From: Prevotella sp. UBA4330
GTDB lineage: Bacteria; Bacteroidota; Bacteroidia; Bacteroidales; Bacteroidaceae
DNA length: 15,715 bases
Assembly: GCA_002394385.1 (NCBI GenBank)
Contig: DGTS01000017.1
Location: forward strand, 1 to 15,715
Direction: 5' to 3'
Shown here: in pieces, positions 7,526 to 15,044 of the stretch
How positions within the stretch are numbered: the first letter of the stretch is position 1
Layout of the letters: each line of letters begins with the position of its first letter
Program-made: the position numbers and the translations under genes
Notes under the pieces: model-generated
What the model was told of the DNA's origin: nothing
Database searches by the model: none
The model's input: the letters and a program-made list of their open reading frames with translations, nothing else

Positions 7526-8506
7526 ATGGATATTAAAGAATTCATGTCGGAGTGGAACAACGCCGACAAGTGTATAGAGGTGAAGACGAGTGGCTCTACC
7601 GGCACGCCGAAGAGGATGATGGTGGAGAAAAGCCGTATGCTGGCATCTGCCCGCCGCACTAATGATTTCTTCGGACTGCAGAAGGGCGACCGCACCCTGC
7701 TGTGCATGAGTCTCGACTATATCGCAGGCAAGATGATGGCGGTGAGAGCCATTGAGCGCGGACTGCAGATGGATGTCGTGGAGCCTACTGGTCATCCGTT
7801 GTCCGACGTTTCATGCCGATACGATTTCATAGCAATGGTGCCCATGCAGGTGTGGAACACACTTCACGATGACGAGGAATGCAGACGACTGTGTGAGACG
7901 CGACATCTGCTTATTGGCGGTGGCGAGATAAGCCGTGAGATGGAGACGATGCTGACACCACTTCCGTGCCAAGCGTGGAGTTCTTACGGCATGACCGAGA
8001 CCCTTTCGCACATTGCCCTGCGCCGCATTGGTGGCGGACTGTGGTATGAGCCGTTGTCACAGGTGAGCCTCGCGCTTGCCGATGACGGTTGCCTGGTGGT
8101 CAGCGATGAGGCTACTGGTGCTCACAACATGAAGACTAACGACATTGCAGAGTTTGACTCAGATGGCACTCGTTTCCGCATACTTGGTCGCAAGGATAAC
8201 GTCATCTGCTCTGGCGGCATAAAGATTCAGGCCGAGGAGGTGGAGCGTCTCGTCGCCGAACATTTCGCGCTGCCATTCATGATTACCAGCAGGAAAGACG
8301 AGAAGTTCGGCGAGGCTGTCGTGATGGTCATCGAGAGCAACGACCCTTTGTCAGCGGAGTGTGCCCGCAATGCTTGCAAGGCGTGCCTCCCTAAGTATTG
8401 GCAGCCGCGAGATTACATCACAGTGGAGAAACTGCCGAGAACGGAAACGGGAAAGGTGAAGAGAACTTGGAACTTTGAACTTGAAACTTTGAACTTTGAA
8501 CTTTGA
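7526..8506 (+). CDS. menE: Short AMP-forming acyl-CoA ligase, MenE-like (o-succinylbenzoate--CoA ligase)
   Basis: The 326-residue protein has the core motifs of the adenylate-forming superfamily: P-loop SGSTGTPK (22-29), YGMTET (154-159), GRKDN (221-225) with GGIKIQAEEVE, and the C-terminal catalytic Lys310 in LPRTETGKVKR. Only 21 residues precede the P-loop, so most of the N-terminal subdomain of a typical ligase is missing. Short forms like this are, to my knowledge, usual for Bacteroidota MenE, which activates o-succinylbenzoate to its CoA thioester in menaquinone synthesis. The assignment to MenE rather than another short ligase is moderately sure, since no other men gene is in view. The last 13 residues (TWNFELETLNFEL) and the TGA stop are encoded by a tandem heptamer array, so the natural end was probably near residue 313. 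Confidence 0.8.
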   Translation: MDIKEFMSEWNNADKCIEVKTSGSTGTPKRMMVEKSRMLASARRTNDFFGLQKGDRTLLCMSLDYIAGKMMAVRAIERGLQMDVVEPTGHPLSDVSCRYDFIAMVPMQVWNTLHDDEECRRLCETRHLLIGGGEISREMETMLTPLPCQAWSSYGMTETLSHIALRRIGGGLWYEPLSQVSLALADDGCLVVSDEATGAHNMKTNDIAEFDSDGTRFRILGRKDNVICSGGIKIQAEEVERLVAEHFALPFMITSRKDEKFGEAVVMVIESNDPLSAECARNACKACLPKYWQPRDYITVEKLPRTETGKVKRTWNFELETLNFEL

Positions 8507-8606
8507 ACTTTGAACTTTGAACTTTGAACTTTGAACTTGAAACTTTGAACTTTAACCTTTAACCTTTAACCTTTAACCTTTAACCTTTAACCTTTAACCT
8601 TTAACC
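8464..8606 (+). repeat. Tandem heptamer array at the 3' end of menE (AACTTTG then ACCTTTA units)
   Basis: Thirteen 7-mers of the AACTTTG type (variants AACTTGG, AACTTGA, AACTTTA) run from 8464 to 8154+300 = 8554 and pass without loss of phase into seven ACCTTTA units plus a partial one, ending at 8606. The total is 143 nt, about 20.4 units. The first 43 nt lie inside the menE reading frame. The TTTGAAC units contain TGA and the TTTAACC units contain TAA; since 7 is not a multiple of 3, any entering frame soon meets a stop. Confidence 0.95.
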
Positions 8607-8628
8607 ATATACCCAAGGTAATCATAAA

Positions 8629-8663
8629 GTTCAATGTTCAATGTTCAAAGTTCAATGTTCAAA
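8629..8663 (-). repeat. Tandem heptamer array just after the addB stop
   Basis: Five in-phase 7-mers on the plus strand (GTTCAAT, GTTCAAT, GTTCAAA, GTTCAAT, GTTCAAA). On the minus strand they read TTTGAAC/ATTGAAC, the same unit type as at the end of menE, but pointing with addB. The array starts 4 nt beyond the addB TAA stop at 8668-8670. Confidence 0.9.
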
Positions 8664-8667
8664 GTAT

Positions 8668-11559
8668 TTATCCCCAGCACATCTTGGTGTAAGGGCAGTA
8701 GTTGCAGCGGCTTGTGACTTCTGTTGGAACGAAGGCTGTTGTGGTGTCGAGTATTTCGCTCACGGTGCGTTTCAGATTGTCCATGAACTCGGTTTCTATT
8801 TTCGATATGTCGTCGATAAACTCCTTGTTGCTTTTCGTTCCGAAGAAGAGCACAGGATTGGCGTCTTCTCCCTGTGAGAACTGTATGAACAGCAATGCGG
8901 GCGACACAGGCTTACTGCCTTTCTGCTGACGGCTTATCAGTATTGAGTAGAGCATTGCCTGTAAATAGTAGTCGCGATGTTTCTTGTCGTCTATGTTTTG
9001 GCTGAACACCTCCTCTACATTCTTTAGCGGTGTGTCAATCTTGCTGGCGCCTGTCTTATAGTCTATCACGCGAATCACCTCGCCGTTGCCGTTGTTCACC
9101 ATGTCAAGACGGTCGATGCGGCCTCCCACCTTTATCCTTCTCGTACCGTCAGGGGTGTTGAAGTCAAAGTCCTCATAGACATCTGTTTCGAGTCCCTTGA
9201 TAGTGAACGGTGTCAGACGGATGTCCATCTTTATCAATGTCTCGATGTATTTCCTTATCACCTCGCGGTTTATCAGTTGTATGCCGTTATATTTGGGCTT
9301 GAATGCAGAGTTCTTGTCCACCTTGAACAATTCTTTCTTGAAAGCCTCGTCTATAGCGCGATAGATAGCACCCTTGTCTTTCAGCATCTTTTCAAGAATG
9401 TCGTGAGTTATTATCCTGCCTTTCAGACCGCCGTAAAGAATTTCAGAAGCATCGTGGAACACCAGTCCGAAGATGCGGTTGTCTATGCTGTCGTCATCTG
9501 CAATTTCAATGTCTTTAAGATGAGCCACATAACTGTAGAAGAACTTCAACTGGCAAGCGAGGTAGGTGTTTATTGCTGACGGCGACAGGCTGCCTATTCT
9601 GTTCAGGGTGGCTGCCACATCGCCAGTCTTAGTCACTTCCCTGGGGTGTGTTGGCTGTGTGTGCTGTCCTGCCGAAAGAGCCTCCCGCTTTATTGTCCAC
9701 GACTGTGGCTTCTCTACCAGCAACTGCAGCATGAAGCGCGACATCTCGCCCGACTGCACTCCGTCGGTGGAGTTGTTGTAAACGATGGTTACGTCTTTGC
9801 ACCGTTGCAGTATGCTGTTGAAGTAGTAGGCATATACCGACACCTTGTTCTCTATCGTTGTCAGTTCGTGACCGTAGCGTATGGAGTGGGGTATGAACGA
9901 CGAGTCGCCGACGCCCTTGGGCATCTTGCCTTCGTTGCAGGATAGCAGCAGCACATGGTCGAAGTCGAGGTTACGTGTCTCCAGCACTCCCATTATCTGC
10001 ACTCCCTCTGCCGGCTCGCCGTGGAATGGTATCGAGGTGGTGTCGATGATTTGCATTGTCAGTCGTCTCAGTGTGTCGAACCCTACCACGAGGTCGCCCT
10101 CCGCAATCAGAGTCTCGATGCGTGTGAGCAGGGTGTACATGCGGAACAGCGACTCTGCGGCGAAATTGTTCTGCTGTCCGTCACTCTTTGGCAACCGCTG
10201 CGCAATACGTTTAACGATGCTTGCCAATCTCTTTACAAACAGCGAGTTATAGTCTTTCGATGTAATGTCGATGGGGGTGAAAAGCAATGCCAATCCTTCG
10301 TCTGCCGACAGTTCTTCGGCGGTTGGGAAATAGCGATGTTTCTCGTTGAGTTCCTTTCGCAGCAGTATGGCGTTTTCAGAGATGTAGCGTGCGTAGGGGT
10401 GGGTGAGCACATTGTTAATGTAGTGCAGTCTGAACACCTTTCCGTCTGCCACATATCCCTCGCTTTGCAAGGCGAAGAAGTGGTCGATGAGTGTAGTTAC
10501 AGGTGCCTGTGACAGAGGGTATCCTGTAGTCACGTTCACGGCAGGGATGTTTTCGGGCAGGCAGTGGATAATGGTCTTCAGCAGTGCCTCGTCGCACATC
10601 ACCACCGCCGTTCTGCGTCCGTCTGCCATGCGGTTGTTTTCTTTCAGCCACTGGCTGACATATCGTGCCTGGATGTTCTCCGTTGGGGCGCTGACATACT
10701 TCACCTGCTTTGCCTCTTTCATAGAATCGAAGATGTCGGTGCGCGAGGCATCGAGTTCGTTGGGGAATTTCTCCTTCAGACGTTTAATGTACTTGCTTGC
10801 CTCGTTGGCAACTCCGTTATGGTCGTGCATGAAGTATTCGTCGTAGTCCCAGTAGAACAGGGCTTTGTCTTCGTCCTTGAGCATGGCGAAGAGACGGCTT
10901 TCCACCTTCTGCACCACATTGAATCCCACGAAGACATACTTGCTGCTGTCTGCCCTGAACTGTCCGCTCTCCACCACCTTCCTGTATAGTGCTCCCTCGT
11001 ATGCCAGCCCCTGGCTCTCGAGGTTTTCGTTGAACTTATGGTATATCTCTGCCAGACTGTTCCATATCTTCAGGAAGTTGTCTTTCAGTTTCGAGTTGTC
11101 AAAGTCCATAACGTTGAAGAACCTCTCGATGGCGCTCTTCTGCTCGGGGGTGAACTCTATGGTGGTTTCCAGTTCGTGGAAAGCCTTGATGTTAGAGAAC
11201 ACGGCATCGGCGTCGGCCATGTTCTTGTCTATGTCGTCGAAGTCGGCAATCATCAGTTGTCCCCATCCGAAGAATTTGTCGAGAGTGAGGTCTGCCGTGC
11301 CGTGGTAAACGGAGTACACCTTATAGAGTTCGCACACCAGTTTCACAGGGTCGGCCACCACAGTGCTTGTCTGCTGGCGGAACAGTTCGCTGATGGTGAC
11401 ATAGCGTGGGCTCCATATCGGTTTGTCGCACTTCGAGACGAGAATATCGTTGAGGAACAACGATGCGCGCTTGTTCGGGAAAACGATGGTGATGTCCGAG
11501 AGGTCGGTACCATGCTTCCTCAATATGTCTTCTGCAATATGTTCTAAAAACTGCTTCAT
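8668..11559 (-). CDS. addB: AddB-like helicase-fold / PD-(D/E)XK nuclease subunit
   Basis: This 963-residue protein starts at the ATG at 11557-11559 (MKQFLEHIAEDILRK); a longer reading from a GTG at 11661 would translate repeat DNA. The N-terminal part begins with the motif VFPNKRASLFL (26-36), where UvrD-type proteins have an ATP-binding loop, but no GKT is present, so this half is probably inactive as an ATPase. LETRNLDFDHVLLLSCNEGKMP (526-547) matches the motif V region. The C-terminal nuclease domain has GGRIDRLD (812-819), VIDYKTG (831-837; D833, K835) and YYLQAMLYS (864-872). Cys669 and C-x2-C-x5-C (952, 955, 961) match the AddB iron-sulfur site that staples the nuclease domain. With AddA it would resect double-strand breaks for RecA-dependent repair. 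It follows addA by 142 bp of repeat module; addA-first is the reverse of the Bacillus addB-addA order. Confidence 0.9.
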   Translation of the reverse strand: MKQFLEHIAEDILRKHGTDLSDITIVFPNKRASLFLNDILVSKCDKPIWSPRYVTISELFRQQTSTVVADPVKLVCELYKVYSVYHGTADLTLDKFFGWGQLMIADFDDIDKNMADADAVFSNIKAFHELETTIEFTPEQKSAIERFFNVMDFDNSKLKDNFLKIWNSLAEIYHKFNENLESQGLAYEGALYRKVVESGQFRADSSKYVFVGFNVVQKVESRLFAMLKDEDKALFYWDYDEYFMHDHNGVANEASKYIKRLKEKFPNELDASRTDIFDSMKEAKQVKYVSAPTENIQARYVSQWLKENNRMADGRRTAVVMCDEALLKTIIHCLPENIPAVNVTTGYPLSQAPVTTLIDHFFALQSEGYVADGKVFRLHYINNVLTHPYARYISENAILLRKELNEKHRYFPTAEELSADEGLALLFTPIDITSKDYNSLFVKRLASIVKRIAQRLPKSDGQQNNFAAESLFRMYTLLTRIETLIAEGDLVVGFDTLRRLTMQIIDTTSIPFHGEPAEGVQIMGVLETRNLDFDHVLLLSCNEGKMPKGVGDSSFIPHSIRYGHELTTIENKVSVYAYYFNSILQRCKDVTIVYNNSTDGVQSGEMSRFMLQLLVEKPQSWTIKREALSAGQHTQPTHPREVTKTGDVAATLNRIGSLSPSAINTYLACQLKFFYSYVAHLKDIEIADDDSIDNRIFGLVFHDASEILYGGLKGRIITHDILEKMLKDKGAIYRAIDEAFKKELFKVDKNSAFKPKYNGIQLINREVIRKYIETLIKMDIRLTPFTIKGLETDVYEDFDFNTPDGTRRIKVGGRIDRLDMVNNGNGEVIRVIDYKTGASKIDTPLKNVEEVFSQNIDDKKHRDYYLQAMLYSILISRQQKGSKPVSPALLFIQFSQGEDANPVLFFGTKSNKEFIDDISKIETEFMDNLKRTVSEILDTTTAFVPTEVTSRCNYCPYTKMCWG

Positions 11560-11562
11560 TGT

Positions 11563-11597
11563 AATTGATAATTTACAATTGAAAATTGATAACTCCT
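11563..11597 (-). repeat. AATTGAT-type heptamer array next to the addB start
   Basis: Plus-strand units AATTGAT, AATTTAC, AATTGAA, AATTGAT and AACTCCT follow one another in exact 7-nt steps and end in CGC. The last unit is the AACTCCT type seen elsewhere, so two unit types share one phase. The array abuts the addB ATG (11557-11559) and forms its immediate 5' leader. Confidence 0.75.
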
Positions 11598-11642
11598 CGC
11601 TTGACCCTGAAAGGGGCGCTTTGCTGCAAAGAACTTCTATCT

Positions 11643-11681
11643 TCTCGAGACGGGCGCACACGGGGGTACGCCCCTACAAAT
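11643..11681 (-). repeat. GTAGGGGC-type hairpin element between addA and addB
   Basis: On the minus strand the element reads TTTGTAGGGGCGTACCC, then CCGTGTGCGCCCG. GGGCG/CGCCC (plus strand 11652-11656 and 11669-11673) can pair, as can GGGG/CCCC within it. The same element occurs degenerate at 6597-6635 and with a longer stem at 15069-15095. Positions 11598-11642 carry extra sequence absent from the 6597 copy, including a CTTTGC-T-GCAAAG hairpin (11619-11631). Confidence 0.8.
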
Positions 11682-11719
11682 AAACTCCTAACTTCTAACT
11701 TCTAACTCCTAACTCTAAC
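11682..11719 (-). repeat. Heptamer array supplying the addA stop codon
   Basis: Plus-strand units AAACTCC, TAACTTC, TAACTTC, TAACTCC, TAACTCT and a partial AAC are in 7-nt phase. On the coding strand they encode the last residues of AddA (VRVRS) and the TAG stop at 11702-11704, then continue as untranslated repeat. Confidence 0.85.
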
Positions 11720-14700
11720 GATTTCGTTCCTGTCAACATACCACAGGAAACCCATGATGTTCTGGTGACCCATATCGTCAAGCAGTCGCATGTAACGGCG
11801 CACCTGCTCGTGGTGAGAGTCTTTGGGCGTTCCGAACTTATAGTCAACCACTATGGTGTCGCTGCCGTCTGTCATCACGCGGTCGGGGCGGTGCTCCTTC
11901 ATCTTGCCGTCAACGTTCTCCAGTATGGTGCATTCTCTGAATGTCTTCCATTTGCCCGAGAACCACTCTGCGGCAACGGGGTTCCCGAGGCATTTGCTTA
12001 CCGCCGTCATGAGGTCGTCGTGGGTCACCTCGTCATAGAGCACACCGTCTTGCTCCATCTCTCTCATCACGCGTTGCACATCGTCCTTGGTGTCAATCTT
12101 CGAGAAGATGTTGTGCAGAATGTTGCCTCGCTTGATGTATGTGGCGTGCTTCAGGGCGTCATCGTCCTCGTCGAGGGTGAACTCGATGCTCTTGTTGCTC
12201 TGCCTGAATGTTACGGGCACGGGGAACGACCTCACGTCCACAGTCACTTTCTCTGTGCCCTGTGTGAACACGTTCTGGGTGGTGTTTTCCTTCTCCTCCT
12301 TGCACTTCAGGAAGTCGCCATAGTGGAACACCAGAGTATCGTCTTCCTCTTCCAGCGTAGCGCCGTCGAGCAGGGAAGAGACATCATTGAGCGACTGCTG
12401 GAAAATGGCTGAGCGCCCTGCGTTGGTGCCGTTCTGTCCTATGACGTACAAATTGTTGGCAGCGCGTGTGAATGCCACATAGAGCAGGTTCATGTTGTCA
12501 ACAGTGGTTTGCAGGTGCTCGTACTTATAGTCCTCGGCAAAGTAACTCTCGGTCATCTCCTTCTTGCATTTCACCGGTATCAGCGGCATCTGGCAGAACG
12601 GCTCCTTGTCGGTGTGGCACCATAGCATGTCGTTGCTTCCTGTCTTCCAGTTGGCGAAGGGCAGTATGACGTTGTCGAACTCCAGTCCCTTGCTCTTGTG
12701 TATGGTGAGCAGACGGATGCCGTCAATCTCGTCGCTTTTGATGGTTTTCTTGTGAATGTCCTCGTCCCATTGCTGCAGCAGGGCGTCGATGCTTGGCGAA
12801 TAGTCGTCGGCAAAAGCGCTTGCGGCATCATAGAAGGCGCAGACGTAAGCGCTCTGGTCGCCCAGACGGTCGATTCTCAATACATTATATATATATTCTA
12901 TGAGGTCGGTCAGGGGCATCTCTGCCATGCTGTCGAATCCGTTGACAAACTCCTCGGGCAGCAGTTTGTTGATGCTTTCCTCGGTGGCGTCGCACAACAT
13001 TGAGTTGAGAGAAGAGGGATTGGGGCTGTCAACTCCCGAATAGTGCATGGCCAGCGTGGCGCGCATGAGCAGGTCGTCGGGATGGAGCAGCAGCGTGAGA
13101 GCCTCTATAATCATGTTCACCGCCAGCGATGAGTCCAGTCTGAAAGCCTCGTCGCTCACGATATGTATCTCTGGACGCTCCTTCATGAATGTGTCTGCTA
13201 TGAGTGCTATTTCCCTGTTCGACCTCAGCAGTATTGCAATCTTGTTTTGTGGTACGCCTCGGGCGAGCAGAGAATCGACGGTGGACAGAATCTTGTCAAG
13301 TGTCTGTTGCTGGAAGTCAGCCAGCGGATAGAGTGTTATTTCTACCTCGCCGCCGTCGGCGCCAGTAGCCTTTTGCTCAACGTTGCTGTATGCCTTTTCC
13401 AGTTGACTTGCCATGTCTCCGCTGGTCTCCCGCTCTGTTTCGGCCTCTTTTTTCACCGCCACATCGAAGAAGGTGTTGTTGAACGTCACGATGTTCTTGG
13501 CAGAGCGGCGGTTGTACTCCATCGGCTCGATATGCAGTTCTCCTTTCTTGAAAATGCTCTCGATGTTGTTCAGCAGTCGCCAGTCGCCCGAGCGCCATCG
13601 GTAGATGCTCTGCTTCACGTCGCCCACGATGAGGTTTTGCGCCACATCGGTTTCATCGGGGTTGGCACGGCTCATGCAGTCGCGCAGCAGCACGAGGAAG
13701 TTTCCCCACTGCACGGTGCTTGTGTCCTGAAACTCGTCTATCATGATGTGGTTCACCTGTGTGCCTATCTTCTCGTAGATGAACGGCGAGTCGCTGTCCT
13801 TTATAAATTCAGACAGCAGTTGCTGTGTGTCGCTGAGCAGGAATCGGTTGGCGGTGGCGTTCATCTCTGTCACCTTCTTCTCGATGGCTCCCAGCAGGCG
13901 CAGTTGGTTGATGTAGGTGAGCGCCATGCGTGCGGTGTTGTATCGTGGCAGTCCGCTCCAGAAACTGTCGTTTGCCTCCCTGTGCAGCGGTGCGAGCAGC
14001 CTTTCGGCAATGTCGAGCAGTTGGGGATGTTTCTTCTGTGCTCCTTTCAGCACCCACACTGTGTGGTCTTCGAGCGCATTGTCGTAGGTCTTGCCCTTCA
14101 TGTCCTTGACGTTGTACTTGCTGCGGTCGGCGAGTTTCCTGAAGAAGCCGCACATGGTGCTGTTCAGGCAGGCGGTGTCGATGGCGTTGTCGTCGATAAT
14201 CTTTTTGAATCTCGGCTCGTAACTTGCCATCAGACTCTCGAAGTCGGCCACTATCTGGTGCATGCCGCTGCTGAATCTCTCGAAGCACTTGTCGTCGCCC
14301 ACCACCTTGCTTATCTCTTCGCGTTTCTCCTTATACACGTCCTTGAAGATGGTCTTGCCGAACGACTTTATGCTGCGTGTCACGTTCCAACTCTTGTTGT
14401 CGGCAATGTTTTTGGAGATGAAGTCGATAATCCATGCCAGTTCGCGGTCTTTGTCAGACAGTTCCTCTATCATCTTGTCAACGGCCATTTCCTCCACGTC
14501 GGTGTCGTTGAGCCCCACTCTGAGGTTTGCCGCCAGTCCCAGTTCGTGGGCGAGGTTGCGCAGCACGCCCTGAAAGAACTTGTCTATCGTCTCCACCTTG
14601 AAGTGGTCGAAGTCGTGGATGAGGTGGGTAAGCGCGATGCCTGCCCTGCGTCTCACCTCCATGGTGTCCATCGCCAGTTCCTCGGCCACTCTTTGTGTGT

Positions 14701-14911
14701 AACTCTCCGAGTCGGGCAGTGCGCGGCTGATGCCGTAGAGTTGCGACATGATGCGCTGCTTCATCTCCTCGGTTGCCTTGTTGGTGAATGTGACGGCGAG
14801 AATGCCCTTGTGGGCGCGCTCTGGGTTCTTCACCATCAGTTTTATGTACTCCACCGCCAGGCGGAATGTCTTGCCGCTGCCTGCGCTTGCGTTATATACC
14901 TTCAGTTGCAT
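11702..14911 (-). CDS. addA: AddA-like UvrD-family helicase with C-terminal nuclease domain
   Basis: The 1069-residue protein carries the full set of superfamily 1A helicase motifs: motif I ASAGSGKT (8-15), Ia AVTFTNKATEEM (39-50), II IDEFQDT (391-397), III GDVKQSIYRWR (430-440), IV EYNRRS (465-470), V TIHKSKGLEFDNVILP (736-751) and VI NLLYVAFTRA (808-817). The C-terminal PD-(D/E)XK nuclease part shows RGNILHNIF (His933), RPDRV (D1010), VVDYKFG (D1023, K1025) and EQVRRYM. This is the AddA/RecB arrangement: a 3'-5' motor with a nuclease that processes double-strand-break ends with AddB. The ATG at 14909-14911 is used because the N-terminus then starts right at motif I. A -7 promoter element lies about 63 nt upstream. 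The C-terminal VRVRS and stop codon are encoded by heptamer repeat. Confidence 0.93.
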   Translation of the reverse strand: MQLKVYNASAGSGKTFRLAVEYIKLMVKNPERAHKGILAVTFTNKATEEMKQRIMSQLYGISRALPDSESYTQRVAEELAMDTMEVRRRAGIALTHLIHDFDHFKVETIDKFFQGVLRNLAHELGLAANLRVGLNDTDVEEMAVDKMIEELSDKDRELAWIIDFISKNIADNKSWNVTRSIKSFGKTIFKDVYKEKREEISKVVGDDKCFERFSSGMHQIVADFESLMASYEPRFKKIIDDNAIDTACLNSTMCGFFRKLADRSKYNVKDMKGKTYDNALEDHTVWVLKGAQKKHPQLLDIAERLLAPLHREANDSFWSGLPRYNTARMALTYINQLRLLGAIEKKVTEMNATANRFLLSDTQQLLSEFIKDSDSPFIYEKIGTQVNHIMIDEFQDTSTVQWGNFLVLLRDCMSRANPDETDVAQNLIVGDVKQSIYRWRSGDWRLLNNIESIFKKGELHIEPMEYNRRSAKNIVTFNNTFFDVAVKKEAETERETSGDMASQLEKAYSNVEQKATGADGGEVEITLYPLADFQQQTLDKILSTVDSLLARGVPQNKIAILLRSNREIALIADTFMKERPEIHIVSDEAFRLDSSLAVNMIIEALTLLLHPDDLLMRATLAMHYSGVDSPNPSSLNSMLCDATEESINKLLPEEFVNGFDSMAEMPLTDLIEYIYNVLRIDRLGDQSAYVCAFYDAASAFADDYSPSIDALLQQWDEDIHKKTIKSDEIDGIRLLTIHKSKGLEFDNVILPFANWKTGSNDMLWCHTDKEPFCQMPLIPVKCKKEMTESYFAEDYKYEHLQTTVDNMNLLYVAFTRAANNLYVIGQNGTNAGRSAIFQQSLNDVSSLLDGATLEEEDDTLVFHYGDFLKCKEEKENTTQNVFTQGTEKVTVDVRSFPVPVTFRQSNKSIEFTLDEDDDALKHATYIKRGNILHNIFSKIDTKDDVQRVMREMEQDGVLYDEVTHDDLMTAVSKCLGNPVAAEWFSGKWKTFRECTILENVDGKMKEHRPDRVMTDGSDTIVVDYKFGTPKDSHHEQVRRYMRLLDDMGHQNIMGFLWYVDRNEIVRVRS

Positions 14912-14973
14912 TTCTCTGGTTTGTTTGTGATGAATATGTGGGGGTCGGGTAGGGTGACTCCCTCAAACATCTG

Positions 14974-14981
14974 CAAAGATA
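14974..14981 (-). promoter_or_regulatory. Probable -7 element for addA-addB
   Basis: On the minus strand TATCTTTG, followed by CAG, matches TAnnTTTG. It lies about 63 nt upstream of the addA ATG. No TTG is found at the 19-21 nt spacing; a run of seven T lies between. The leader contains a short 22-codon frame from 14970 that overlaps the addA start. Confidence 0.55.
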
Positions 14982-15044
14982 ATGAAAAAAACTGAGAGCG
15001 GCGATATTTCATACGTATAAATTTATTTAACTTTCGCTTGCTAA

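Noticed and set aside
8464..8663. CRISPR-like reading of the repeats between menE and addB
   Set aside because: Units are contiguous 7-mers with no unique spacers, and no cas gene is present.
8507..8667. Rho-independent terminator between the convergent genes
   Set aside because: The space is only heptamer repeats plus a short unique stretch; I see no GC-rich hairpin followed by a T run on either strand.
11560..11661. Upstream GTG start for addB (34 extra residues)
   Set aside because: The extension would translate the hairpin element and AATTGAT repeats; the ATG at 11559 starts the family-typical N-terminus.
13163..14995. 610-codon plus-strand open frame antisense to addA
   Set aside because: Its product is Val/His/Leu-rich without recognisable motifs, while the minus strand encodes all helicase motifs. 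It is a shadow of addA codon usage.
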